Source of the DNA: Clostridia bacterium
GTDB lineage: Bacteria; Bacillota; Clostridia; Lachnospirales; Lachnospiraceae
Length of the DNA: 64,000 bases
Reading direction: 5' to 3'
Assembly: GCA_910574255.1 (NCBI GenBank)
Contig: CAJTAK010000019.1
Coordinates: forward strand, 26,370-90,369
Shown here: positions 1 to 8,443 of the stretch, in pieces
Position numbering within the stretch: the stretch's first letter is position 1
How the letters are laid out: the number at the start of each line of letters is the position of its first letter
Position numbers and translations under genes: made by a program
Notes under the pieces: generated by a model
Database searches by the model: none
Seen by the model: the letters and a program-made list of their open reading frames with translations, nothing else
Told to the model about the DNA's origin: nothing

Positions 1-735
1 AGCAAAGAGGCAGATATTTTTATGGAGTCCCTTTTGGATGAATTCCTCTGCGATTTCCCGGATATGCCGCTTTATTTCCGGGGTGATAGTGGTTTTGCGT
101 CCCCAGTCCTGTATGAAGTCCTTGAAGACAAAAACTGCAAATATGCCATCCGGCTCAAAGAAAATCCAAAGCTCCTTGAACTGGCAGAAGATGAAAGCCA
201 GGCGCTGTACCGCACAACGAAATCCAACCAGGTGGATTACGCCGTCGAGTATGGGGAATTTATGTACCAGGCTGGTTCGTGGAGCCATCCGCACAGGGTG
301 GTTTTCAAAATCGAAAAGCCCTATGGCCAGATGGTCCATTTGTATACCTTTATTGTCACGACACTGGAAATGGAACCTTATCAGGTAATCCAGTTCTATT
401 GCGGAAGGGGCAGAATGGAGAACTTCATCAAGGAAGGCAAAAGCGGCCTTGGCTTTGCCTCTGTAAGCAGTCCCTCAAAGCTGGTAAATGCGAACCGCCT
501 CCTGGTCCATGCACTGGCTTATAATCTGTTCAATTGGTTCAGACGGTTGGCGCTTGCCGCCAGTATGAGGAAACAGTGTATAGATACTATCCGTTTCAAG
601 CTGCTGAAAATAGCCGCAAGAGTGGTAAGGTCTGCACGGTATAAATATTTCAAACTGTGCAGCAGCTGTCCCTACAAGAAAGAATTCTATGAAACACTGG
701 AAAATATCCATAACCTGCGGCCACAGTTGGAATAG
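1..735 (+). CDS. IS1380-type DDE transposase, 3' part (runs off window start)
   Basis: The reading frame is open from the first base; an internal ATG lies at position 22. The visible ~245 residues hold the second half of a DDE transposase: a RGDSGFA motif carrying the second catalytic Asp early on, and a GRGRMENFIKE motif carrying the catalytic Glu, followed by the aNxxllxxLAYNLFNWFRR region typical of IS1380 (a relative of IS4). The N-terminal half with the first Asp lies outside the window. It catalyses cut-and-paste movement of its own element. The right inverted repeat should lie within the next ~160 bases, but I could not identify it with confidence because the left end is not visible. 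It marks the left edge of an accessory region that includes an HNH nuclease and a conflict-system helicase. Confidence 0.85.
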   Translation, partial: SKEADIFMESLLDEFLCDFPDMPLYFRGDSGFASPVLYEVLEDKNCKYAIRLKENPKLLELAEDESQALYRTTKSNQVDYAVEYGEFMYQAGSWSHPHRVVFKIEKPYGQMVHLYTFIVTTLEMEPYQVIQFYCGRGRMENFIKEGKSGLGFASVSSPSKLVNANRLLVHALAYNLFNWFRRLALAASMRKQCIDTIRFKLLKIAARVVRSARYKYFKLCSSCPYKKEFYETLENIHNLRPQLE

Positions 736-902
736 CAGCAGTTAACGGACTTTGACAACCATAATAAATTTCTAACCCTATCAGGGGAGGAGTCTGCCTA
801 TTTTTAGGCTATCCTGTGACAGAGTAAGGTATCAGGAGTGGTTGCAATGGTAACTACGGCGGATTTTATGCGGGCTTATACCGCCGTGAATAATTCAGGT
901 TT
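736..902. other. Transposase 3' flank with stem-loops
   Basis: This stretch follows the transposase stop and probably contains the right end of the insertion sequence. Two inverted repeats are visible: GCCTA/TAGGC around a T-rich loop near 795-810, and a 7-bp ACGGCGG/CCGCCGT pair at 856-862 and 881-887. Their roles are unknown. No coding potential is evident. Confidence 0.4.
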
Positions 903-1844
903 ATGGATCTAAACAAAGAAACTGCCAGCAGATTGTGGGTACAACAGTTTGGCAAAAGACAAAAGGCGATTGATTTTGCCGGGCGTGAAATCGCAAAAGC
1001 CGCTTACAATGACAGGAACAGTAATTATGGCTGGAATGTTGATCATATTTTACCGTTATCAAGAGGAGGTAAAACGGCAGATCATAACCTGGTTTGTTGC
1101 CATATTCTGACAAATGATGAGAAAGCGGATAAATTTCCGTGTTTCAAAGCCAATTCAAAGGAATTTGAGATTAGAAAGCGACAAAATCATTATGAGATTG
1201 TAGCAAAAAGTGCTGATCAAAAGGGAGAAGATGATAAGGTCGTAAACTTTTTGGATGTGGCACAGGGACTTAAATACTGGAAGCAATGTAAGTCTGATAG
1301 TGGAGATGTTTTCGTTGGATATATTAAAATTAGAGTTGAGATATCTGACCAATGTGATCAACTTCTTGATAGATACAGGAAGTTTTTGGCTGAATTATTT
1401 GGTACAGAAAGCATTTTTGCTGAGGATTATAGCATAGGATATCCAATTAACTACGCTATGTCCTGGCAACAGCATCAGCGGATCTATGTTTTTACTGTTA
1501 TAGTAGGGAATATTCCGACAAAAGAAGACACAGAAAATCTTCTTGATGATTGCATTGTACTAAATACTTACAATGATTATTTCATAAGCAATACCGAATT
1601 TGAAAATATTCAAATTACTTGCGGAATGAAATATTATGATAGCTATTTAAAAATGTCTTTAAATTCTAAAAAAGATATTGTAGATAAGCAGGTGCAGTTT
1701 ACGGGCTCATTAGCGATTGATGAATTGGTAAAAATCAATTCGAGTGCTGAAAAGGAATTGAAGGATAAGATTTCCCAAAATGGATTTTATCTTTATGATT
1801 TCACATTCAAAAAACTTAGAAAAAATCTTGAAAAAATTATCTAA
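903..1844 (+). CDS. HNH endonuclease family protein
   Basis: A 313-residue protein whose first ~100 residues carry an HNH nuclease signature: YGWNVDHILPLSRGG at about residues 41-55, then NLVCCHILTNDEKADKFP. The DH pair and later N and H residues fit the metal-binding beta-beta-alpha fold that cuts DNA. I do not recognise the remaining ~200 residues, which are AT-rich and polar and could be a specificity or partner-binding region. The ATG at 903 is the first start after an in-frame stop at 891; only a weak AGG lies upstream, so the start is not secure. It sits between an IS1380-type transposase and a primase-helicase fusion, so a role in DNA conflict or in a mobile element is an inference from context. 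Confidence 0.65.
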   Translation: MDLNKETASRLWVQQFGKRQKAIDFAGREIAKAAYNDRNSNYGWNVDHILPLSRGGKTADHNLVCCHILTNDEKADKFPCFKANSKEFEIRKRQNHYEIVAKSADQKGEDDKVVNFLDVAQGLKYWKQCKSDSGDVFVGYIKIRVEISDQCDQLLDRYRKFLAELFGTESIFAEDYSIGYPINYAMSWQQHQRIYVFTVIVGNIPTKEDTENLLDDCIVLNTYNDYFISNTEFENIQITCGMKYYDSYLKMSLNSKKDIVDKQVQFTGSLAIDELVKINSSAEKELKDKISQNGFYLYDFTFKKLRKNLEKII

Positions 1845-2168
1845 AACTTACTCAGAAGTATTATTTGTAAACCTCTTGAAGAGATGCCGGGCAACAGGTG
1901 TCTCTTTTATGATATGTCAGATATTAATAGCTTCTAATTATTGGCAGGTTTTAGAAAAAACGAGTTAATACAGAGTTAGAAACCAATGTCTTATGAGCTA
2001 TGAAAGGGTTGACTGTAAAGAGACTGAAAAACGAGCAAATATATAATCCTGTTTTTAAAGTAGTCGAATTCGACCACTTTAAAGGCAAGACAAGTCAGAA
2101 AGGTTCTATATTTTGAAAGAAATTGCACAAAAATAAATCTAAAGCAGCAGGAGAGGCAATAAAAGAAA
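1845..2168. other. Intergenic region upstream of the primase-helicase gene
   Basis: No gene is supported in these 324 bases. They contain a TATAAT-like hexamer at 2042-2047 with no good -35 partner, the palindrome described separately, and a GGAGAGG ribosome binding site about 10 bases before the helicase start. Confidence 0.5.
2054..2083. promoter_or_regulatory. 30-nt near-perfect palindrome, candidate operator
   Basis: The half-sites TTTAAAGTAGTCGAA and TTCGACCACTTTAAA form a 30-base inverted repeat with no spacer and one mismatched pair of positions (A versus C across the dyad). It lies 7 bases after a TATAAT-like hexamer and 85 bases before the conflict-protein start. That is where a repressor dimer would overlap the transcription start. 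The binding protein is unknown. Confidence 0.5.
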
Positions 2169-5114
2169 ATGAACATAGAAGCATATAATTTGGATTCACT
2201 TCGAAAGCTGGTGCGAAGTCTTCAGGATGAAAACAAAAGATTGAAAATGCAGCTGGAAAAGGCAAATATTGCATATGAATCAGAGAACCCATTTGAAGAG
2301 AAAATTGAGACAAATGAAGAGTATGATCCGGATCAGGGTGAACGCATTCTAAGTAAATATATCACAGAAGATCTGGTAAATAAGTACTTTGCAATGTTTT
2401 GGGGAAGGACAGATGTTTATGCCAAAAGAGGCACAAAAGGCGGATACTTTCCACAGTGCAATCATAGATGGAGGGATCAGATATGCCCGAAACAGCGTGG
2501 TGAAAAAATCCACTGTGAAGCCTGTGAGCATAAGGAGTGGACAAAGCTTGAGCCCAGGAAAATCATAGAGCATCTTCTTGGCTATAGAGAAGATGGGGCG
2601 GATGTATTGGGGATCTATCCGCTGCTTGCGGATGGCACATGCCGTTTTCTGGTATTTGACTTTGATAACCATGAAAAAGGCGCTGAAAAAACGGATTTTG
2701 CCAATGCTGATGACGAATGGCATGAAGAGGTTGATGCACTTCGGCGCATTTGCGAAAGGAATGGAATAATACCCTTAGTAGAACGGTCAAGATCGGGCAG
2801 AGGGGCACATGTATGGATTTTTTTCAAAAAGCCTGTACCGGCAGCTTTGGCAAGAAATTTTGGGTTTCTTTTGCTGGATAAAGGTTCCGCATCAATTAAT
2901 TTAAAATCTTTCCATTATTATGATCGTATGTACCCTTCTCAGGATGCTGCAAGCAGTATAGGCAATTTAATTGCGCTGCCACTGCAAGGACAGGCATTAA
3001 AAAACGGCAACAGTGCCTTTGTAGATAAAAATTGGAATGCTTATCCGGATCAGTGGGATATTTTGTTAAATCATACGGAAAAACTGTCATTAGAAGATAT
3101 TGAAGAGCACATGAAAAAATGGCAGACAGAGCTTGCTGAAGAGAAAGGAATCCTGGCTTCTGCGGCTTCACAAAATCGTCCAAAGCCATGGAAGAAAAAA
3201 GATGGTTTTACAAAATCAGATGTTGTTGGGAAGATGCACATTGTTTTCGGAGACGGTATCTATGTTGATACATTAAATCTAATGCCACGATTGCAGAATC
3301 AGATCAGAAGTATGGCAGCCTTTGATAATCCTGTATTTTATAAAAATAAGAGGCTTGGATATTCCAATTACTACAACTTTAGCGCCATATATATGGGAAA
3401 AGACATAGACGGCTATATTCGCATTCCAAGAGGTCTTCGTGATAATCTGTGCGCTTCCTGCAAAGAAGCAGGTATTGAGTATGAGCTTGTGGATCACAGG
3501 GAAAAGGGAAGGCCCATAAGAGTTTCTTTTAACGGCGATTTAAAAACTCAGCAGAATTTGGCGGCACAGCGTCTGCTTGCCTTTGATAATGGAGTTCTCA
3601 GCGCCGCTACTGCATTTGGCAAAACCGTTGTCTGCAGCTATCTTATTGCAGAAAGAAAAGTAAATACACTTATTTTGCTTCAAAGTAAAGATTTGCTGGA
3701 GCAGTGGGTAGATGAACTAAATAAATTTTTGATTATAGATGAAGAACCGCCGCTCTATAAAACAAAAAGCGGCCGTGAAAAGCGCAGAGACAGCGTTATT
3801 GGCATTTTGCACGGCAGTAAGAATACTTTGACAGGTATTATCGATGTGGCCATGATTGGTTCCATGTATAGTAAGGGAAAATTTAATGATTTTATCAATT
3901 CTTATGGTATGGTTTTAATGGATGAGTGTCATCACTGCGGTTCCGGCACATCCATTGAAGTTATGCAGAAAGTTAACGCCAGATACATTTATGGAGTATC
4001 CGCAACACCAAAAAGAGGGGATCATCTGGAGAAAATCATTTTTATGCTTTTAGGCCCCATAAGGCACAGCTATACTGCAAAAGAACGGGCAGCCGAGCAG
4101 GGAATTGGCCATTACGTATATCCCAGGTACACAAGAGTAATTGATACAGACGAGAGCAAAAATGATATTAATGGAGCTTATGCTTTGATTAGTATGAATG
4201 CGGCCAGAAATGAGATGATTCTTGAAGATACCAGGTACTGCGTGAAAGAGGGGAGAACACCGGTAATTTTGACAAGATACAAAGAGCAGGCAAAATATCT
4301 GTATGATCATTTACAGGGGGATGCATATCATGTGTTCATCCTATATGGCGATAACAGCGATAAAGAAAATTCGGAAGTGAGAAGAAGATTAAAAGAATTG
4401 CCAAAGAATCAAAGCATGATTCTGGTGGCAACAGGCCAGAAAATCGGTGAAGGGTTTGACTGTCCGAGATTGGATACATTGATGCTGGCGGCTCCGGTAT
4501 CCTTTTCAAGCAGGCTTGAACAGTATATTGGAAGACTGAACCGTGATTATGATGGGAAAAAGGAAGTTATCGTGTACGACTATGTAGATTCCCACATTCG
4601 TAATTTTGATAATATGTATGCGAAGCGGCTGCGCACATACAAGAGGACAGGCTTTTTGCTAATCACAAGTGACGTTCTTACAAAACAGACAGCAAATGCC
4701 ATCTATGATTCGGGAAATTACATGGATATATTTGAGAGAGATCTTGTTGAAGCGGAAAAGAGAATCATCGTATCCAGCCCGGAGCTCACTCAGGATAAGG
4801 TAGAGCGTTTTATCTATCTTGTGAAATTAAGGCAGGAGGCAGGAGTAGCTGTGACAGTTATTACAACAGATCCACAGAATCTATTTTATGGAAATCCGGA
4901 GTTCTGCCAAAGATTGGTGAAAGAAATGCAGGAAAACGGTATTCAAGTAATGGTAAAGGATGAAGTGATCGAACATTTTGCAATTATAGACCATGACCTT
5001 GTATGGCATGGAGGGATGAATTTGCTTGGCAGGGAAGATGCATGGGATAATCTGATGCGAATCAAATCCGTACAGGTTGCGGCAGAATTGATAGAGATTG
5101 GGTTAAAGAAATAG
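2169..5114 (+). CDS. TOTE-type conflict protein: AEP primase - SF2 helicase - PLD-like fusion
   Basis: A 981-residue multidomain protein. Residues ~8-35 are a coiled coil. Residues ~97-124 hold a Cys/His cluster (C97, H99, C106, C116, C119) resembling a zinc module. Residues ~140-310 match an archaeo-eukaryotic primase core: FDFD at 163-166 for metals and SRSGRGAHVW with H214. Residues ~455-830 are a superfamily 2 helicase: Walker A-like TAFGKT near 481, DECH at 585-588, SATP at 611-614, and the QYIGRLNRDYDG arginine-finger motif. The last ~140 residues are PLD-like (HFAIIDHD, then GGMN), but the HxK lysine is Ala, so nuclease activity is uncertain. Primase-helicase-nuclease fusions of this kind are described as TOTE conflict systems, proposed to act against invading DNA. 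Start ATG has GGAGAGG upstream. The DNA is more AT-rich than the core genes here, suggesting transfer. Confidence 0.8.
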   Translation: MNIEAYNLDSLRKLVRSLQDENKRLKMQLEKANIAYESENPFEEKIETNEEYDPDQGERILSKYITEDLVNKYFAMFWGRTDVYAKRGTKGGYFPQCNHRWRDQICPKQRGEKIHCEACEHKEWTKLEPRKIIEHLLGYREDGADVLGIYPLLADGTCRFLVFDFDNHEKGAEKTDFANADDEWHEEVDALRRICERNGIIPLVERSRSGRGAHVWIFFKKPVPAALARNFGFLLLDKGSASINLKSFHYYDRMYPSQDAASSIGNLIALPLQGQALKNGNSAFVDKNWNAYPDQWDILLNHTEKLSLEDIEEHMKKWQTELAEEKGILASAASQNRPKPWKKKDGFTKSDVVGKMHIVFGDGIYVDTLNLMPRLQNQIRSMAAFDNPVFYKNKRLGYSNYYNFSAIYMGKDIDGYIRIPRGLRDNLCASCKEAGIEYELVDHREKGRPIRVSFNGDLKTQQNLAAQRLLAFDNGVLSAATAFGKTVVCSYLIAERKVNTLILLQSKDLLEQWVDELNKFLIIDEEPPLYKTKSGREKRRDSVIGILHGSKNTLTGIIDVAMIGSMYSKGKFNDFINSYGMVLMDECHHCGSGTSIEVMQKVNARYIYGVSATPKRGDHLEKIIFMLLGPIRHSYTAKERAAEQGIGHYVYPRYTRVIDTDESKNDINGAYALISMNAARNEMILEDTRYCVKEGRTPVILTRYKEQAKYLYDHLQGDAYHVFILYGDNSDKENSEVRRRLKELPKNQSMILVATGQKIGEGFDCPRLDTLMLAAPVSFSSRLEQYIGRLNRDYDGKKEVIVYDYVDSHIRNFDNMYAKRLRTYKRTGFLLITSDVLTKQTANAIYDSGNYMDIFERDLVEAEKRIIVSSPELTQDKVERFIYLVKLRQEAGVAVTVITTDPQNLFYGNPEFCQRLVKEMQENGIQVMVKDEVIEHFAIIDHDLVWHGGMNLLGREDAWDNLMRIKSVQVAAELIEIGLKK

Positions 5115-5224
5115 ATATGCGGTTTTGCAGACTTTCCATAAATATCACAAAAGTTGACAGTGCCACCGTATTTGAGTATGATGTAAATAATAGGAAAGGG
5201 CATGGGAGAGGAGAGTGAACTTTC

Positions 5225-5945
5225 GTGGATACGGCCAAAAAGAAGCTTCCTATCGGGATTGAAGATTTTGAGAAGCTAAGAAAAAACGGATTTTATTTTG
5301 TAGATAAAACGGGGTTTATTCGTGAATTACTGCAGAATCCGGCAGAGGTGACACTATTTACTCGTCCCAGGCGTTTTGGAAAGTCCTTAAATATGAGTAT
5401 GATAAAGCTTCCATCTTGCCATTCCCAACCTGGAAGTGCGTGAGATCTTCACAAGGCAGATTATGGATATGTTCAGGGAAGAAGCAAAAAAGGATGGAAA
5501 AACGTTGAACGCCTTATGCCATGCATTACAGAGAGGGAATGCTGAAGAGGCACAGCTGCAGCTGCGGAAATACCTGAAAAAGACCATCAGTATCCGTGAT
5601 ACCTTTGCGAGAAAGGAGCTGAAAGAGAACTTTTATCATGGTATGCTGCTCGGTCTCTTGGCTTTTAAGGAAAATTGGGTTGTATCATCCAACAAGGAGG
5701 CTGGGGAAGGCTATGCAGACATTCTTGTGGAAATTAATGACGATGATGATCCGATGGGCATTGTTATTGAGGTGAAATATGCACGGGACGGGAATCTGGA
5801 TGCGGTATGTCAGGAAGCATTAGAACAGATAGAGAAAAGACAATACGGGGATGCTTTCTATGATGAGGATATTGTAAAGGTATTCAAGTATGGCATAGCC
5901 TGCTATAAGGATAAATGCAGAATTATGCTGATTCGGGGTGAATAG
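5225..5945 (+). pseudogene. AAA-ATPase-like / PDDEXK nuclease gene with internal deletion
   Basis: The first ~60 codons (GTG start at 5225, GGAGAGGAG upstream) match the N-terminus of the AAA-ATPase-like family (PF09820 type): IGIEDFEKLR, YFVDKTGFIREL, and the Walker A region RPRRFGKSLNMSM. At about 5405-5415 the frame changes, and from LAIPNLEVREIFTRQ onward (5415) the sequence is the C-terminal PDDEXK-type nuclease domain, with ADILVEI and GIVIEVKYA as catalytic-core strands. Intact homologues are roughly 500-570 residues, so about 250-350 codons covering the rest of the ATPase are missing and the join is out of frame. The product would stop shortly after the Walker A region. Intact members are of unknown function and often occur as multicopy accessory genes. 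Confidence 0.8.
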
Positions 5946-5999
5946 AATGATACAAGTCTATTTTCCCGGCTGTACAAGCTTCTCCTGAAGTTCATTCCA

Positions 6000-6599
6000 T
6001 CAATCTGTCCGTGCCCCATCCCTCTGATCATGAATCAAAAAGCTTTCCAGCCCGGCCCTGATAAAGGAATCAATAACCTTCTGTATCTTTTTCCAATCGC
6101 TGCAATGGTTGCGGAGCATCAGCTTATTGATAGTCAGGCAGCCGTTCATCTGGAAATAAAATACGGCTTCCGCTTCCTCAAAAGTAAGAATACTGTGGGA
6201 CATAAGCCAGGTAATATAATGCTCCTTGTGGTCCGCCATCCTGTCAATGATCCTGCCGGAAATCGTATCATCCAGAAGAAGAGGGCGGAAAGCATCATTG
6301 CTGTGAATCCGATCGCAAAAGGGGTAGGAGCAGCTTGAGGAAGAACATTCCTCTGATAGAACATGCTCCATAACACTGGAGGTATTGGAGAGCATATCAC
6401 TTAGCAGATCATCCAGTACATCATCCATATCATAGTAATGAAGATAAAAAGTCCCCCGGTTAATCTCTGCTAAACGGCATAATTCTGTTACGGTAATCTT
6501 CGGAAAGCTGTTTTTTTCCAAAAGCTTTAAAAAGGATTCTTTGATAACCTGCTTTGTATATTTTACACGGCGGTCTTCTTTTTTCGTTTTATCAGCCAT
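6000..6599 (-). CDS. TetR/AcrR-family transcriptional regulator
   Basis: A 199-residue protein with a classic TetR N-terminal helix-turn-helix: YTKQVIKESFLKLLEKNSFPKITVTELCRLAEINRGTFYLHYYDMDDVLDDLL (written here as the domain region, residues ~14-66). The C-terminal half is a helical ligand-binding region similar to the TetR_C_8/DhaS-like group; no ligand can be read from sequence. It is divergent from the CooC-DUF3786 cluster. Its own promoter (near-consensus hexamers, see 6688-6723) has a CAACATGTTG palindrome overlapping the -35, which suggests autoregulation and control of the neighbouring cluster. Confidence 0.88.
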   Translation of the reverse strand: MADKTKKEDRRVKYTKQVIKESFLKLLEKNSFPKITVTELCRLAEINRGTFYLHYYDMDDVLDDLLSDMLSNTSSVMEHVLSEECSSSSCSYPFCDRIHSNDAFRPLLLDDTISGRIIDRMADHKEHYITWLMSHSILTFEEAEAVFYFQMNGCLTINKLMLRNHCSDWKKIQKVIDSFIRAGLESFLIHDQRDGARTD

Positions 6600-6687
6600 A
6601 TACGTTCTCCTTAATCAACAATTTTCCAAAAGTGTTCAGTAACCATACAGCTTTCTCATATTGTTGCTTGTTTTTTCATTTCCACCC

Positions 6688-6723
6688 ATTATACTGAAAA
6701 ATATAAAAATAATCAACATGTTG
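6688..6723 (-). promoter_or_regulatory. tetR promoter with palindromic operator
   Basis: On the minus strand TTGATT (6711-6716) and TATAAT (6688-6693) are separated by 17 bases. The perfect palindrome CAACATGTTG (6714-6723) overlaps the -35 hexamer and extends as TCAACA on one side. Similar CAACA/TGTTG half-sites recur nearby. This fits an autoregulatory TetR operator that could also block the divergent cluster. Confidence 0.6.
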
Positions 6724-6773
6724 TTGAATATTGGGCTTCCATAAATAACAAAAAGGAAAGAAAGGAAAAAAGA

Positions 6774-7544
6774 ATGGGACATATCATTGCAGTAGCAGGA
6801 AAAGGGGGCGTAGGCAAGACGACCCTGTGCGGCCTGCTGATTCAATATCTGTGTGAACATGGAAAAAAACCCGTATTAGCCGTAGATGCGGATGCCAATT
6901 CCAATCTGAATGAGGTACTTGGGGTAGAGATGGGAATTACCCTTGGAGAGCTGCGGGAAGAGATCGAGCGGGCCGGCGTGGACAGCCGCTATCAGATTCC
7001 CACCGGAATCACAAAGCAGGCATGGCTGGAAAGGCGGCTGGCGGATGCCCTTACGGAAGAGGATGATTTTGACTTCATGGTTATGGGGCGCACCCAGGGA
7101 CAGGGCTGTTACTGCTTTGTTAACGGGCTGGTGCAGACCCAGATCCAAAAGCTTCAGAGCCATTACCCTTATGTAGTGGTGGATAATGAGGCAGGGCTTG
7201 AGCATGTGAGCAGAGGTCTGCTTCCCTCCATGGAGACGGCCATCCTGGTCAGCGATTGTTCCAGAAGAGGCGTACAGGCGGCAGGAAGAATTGCAGCCCT
7301 GATGAAAGAACTGGATCTGAAGCCCCGGAGGGCGGGCGTGATTATCAATCGTGCCCCGGAGGGAAAGCTTGACGAGGGCACAAGAGAAGAGATCGAAAAG
7401 CAGGGGCTGTCCTTGCTTGGCGTCATTCCCCAGGATGAGATGGTCTACCGCTATGACTGTGACGGAAAACCCCTTGTAGAGCTGCCAAAAGATGCGCCGG
7501 TTAAAGGGGCATTGTATGAGATTCTGGAGAGGATGGGATTGTAA
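6774..7544 (+). CDS. CooC/AcsF-like nickel-insertion ATPase
   Basis: A 256-residue MinD/ParA-type P-loop ATPase. The deviant Walker A GKGGVGKT spans residues 9-16, followed by DADANSNLNEVLG, which matches CooC. GQGCYC at residues 110-114 holds the CxC pair (C112, C114) that in CooC bridges the dimer and binds metal. CooC-family proteins hydrolyse ATP to help load nickel into carbon monoxide dehydrogenase or acetyl-CoA synthase. No CODH/ACS structural gene is in the window, so its client here is unknown. It starts a short operon with a zinc-ribbon protein and a DUF3786 protein and is divergent from a TetR regulator. ATG with AAAGGAAAAAAG upstream. Confidence 0.85.
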   Translation: MGHIIAVAGKGGVGKTTLCGLLIQYLCEHGKKPVLAVDADANSNLNEVLGVEMGITLGELREEIERAGVDSRYQIPTGITKQAWLERRLADALTEEDDFDFMVMGRTQGQGCYCFVNGLVQTQIQKLQSHYPYVVVDNEAGLEHVSRGLLPSMETAILVSDCSRRGVQAAGRIAALMKELDLKPRRAGVIINRAPEGKLDEGTREEIEKQGLSLLGVIPQDEMVYRYDCDGKPLVELPKDAPVKGALYEILERMGL

Positions 7545-7622
7545 ATGAGAGAGGATGGGGATTGATTTCCAATTCGAAGCAGCAGAAAATAGACACCAAA
7601 CTTAGAAAAGGAGAATTGTAAT

Positions 7623-7808
7623 ATGGGAGCATTTGCAGATTGCCAGGATGCCAGGAACATGAAGACGATTATGGAGATTACATGTCCAAAATGCCATGAG
7701 GAAGATGGGATAGAGATCATTTTAAAGGACGGAGCTACAGTTGGAGAGAGTATCTGCGCCCAGTGTGGATATGTGATACCGGAGGGAACCCATCCGGAGC
7801 AGGCGTGA
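7623..7808 (+). CDS. Small zinc-ribbon protein
   Basis: A 61-residue protein with two CxxC knuckles, CPKC (about residues 21-24) and CAQCGYVIPEG (about 45-55), the pattern of a rubredoxin-like zinc ribbon. GGAG at 7611-7614 sits 8 bases before the ATG and supports this start. It lies between the CooC-like ATPase and the DUF3786 gene on the same strand, so it probably belongs to the same maturation or metal-handling operon. Its function is unknown. Confidence 0.75.
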   Translation: MGAFADCQDARNMKTIMEITCPKCHEEDGIEIILKDGATVGESICAQCGYVIPEGTHPEQA

Positions 7809-7829
7809 GAAAAGTAAGGAGAGCAGAGT

Positions 7830-8441
7830 ATGGCAGTTGAAAACAGAGCTTTTTTGGAAATGCTAAAACCGGCAAAGGAGCGTCTGCGCGGCCGCCCGGT
7901 CGGTGATATTGCAGCAAACACGCAGATAGAGTTTCGCAGAAAGCAGCAGGAATTTTATCTGTCCGGCCTGGGGCGTGAGATTACCGTTTCCTATCCCTCC
8001 TATGATGTGGAGCCTTCATGGAATGAATGGCATGTATTGATGCTTCTGCACTACATGGATATGGCGGACGGCACGCCATTGTCCTCCGAACTTATAACCT
8101 TTGGAGAGCTTAAGGAGGGAATGGTCCGGGGAGGCGGCTTTGACCGGAAGTGCGAGAATGTTATCCGAACAGTTATCGGAAAAAAGGAGCCGGAAAAAGT
8201 CAGAAAAGCATGTACGGAGCTGGGAGCTGAGTTTATCCCCTCAAAAGCGGATCTTTGCGCAGTTTTTAAGCCTTTTCCCCGTTATCCCGTGACGCTCAAT
8301 ATCTGGTTTGCAGATGAGGAGCTGGAGGGTTCGGGCAGAATGCTTCTGAATGCCAATGCAGAGCACTATCTGTCTGTGGAGGATGCGGTAACGGCCGGGG
8401 AGCTGATTTTGGAGGAACTGACGAGGCGGCTTTCCTCATAG
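7830..8441 (+). CDS. DUF3786 domain protein
   Basis: A 203-residue protein matching the DUF3786 family as I know it: an N-terminal helix, a WNEWHVLMLLHYMDMADG segment, GGGFDRKCENVI in the middle, and a FPRYPVTLNIWFADEE strand region followed by an LNANAEHYLSVEDA ending. DUF3786 proteins tend to co-occur with Wood-Ljungdahl or corrinoid genes in anaerobes; no reaction is established. It is 21 bases after the zinc-ribbon gene, preceded by AAGGAGAG. The CooC neighbour suggests a link to metalloenzyme assembly (inference). Confidence 0.75.
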   Translation: MAVENRAFLEMLKPAKERLRGRPVGDIAANTQIEFRRKQQEFYLSGLGREITVSYPSYDVEPSWNEWHVLMLLHYMDMADGTPLSSELITFGELKEGMVRGGGFDRKCENVIRTVIGKKEPEKVRKACTELGAEFIPSKADLCAVFKPFPRYPVTLNIWFADEELEGSGRMLLNANAEHYLSVEDAVTAGELILEELTRRLSS

Positions 8442-8443
8442 CA

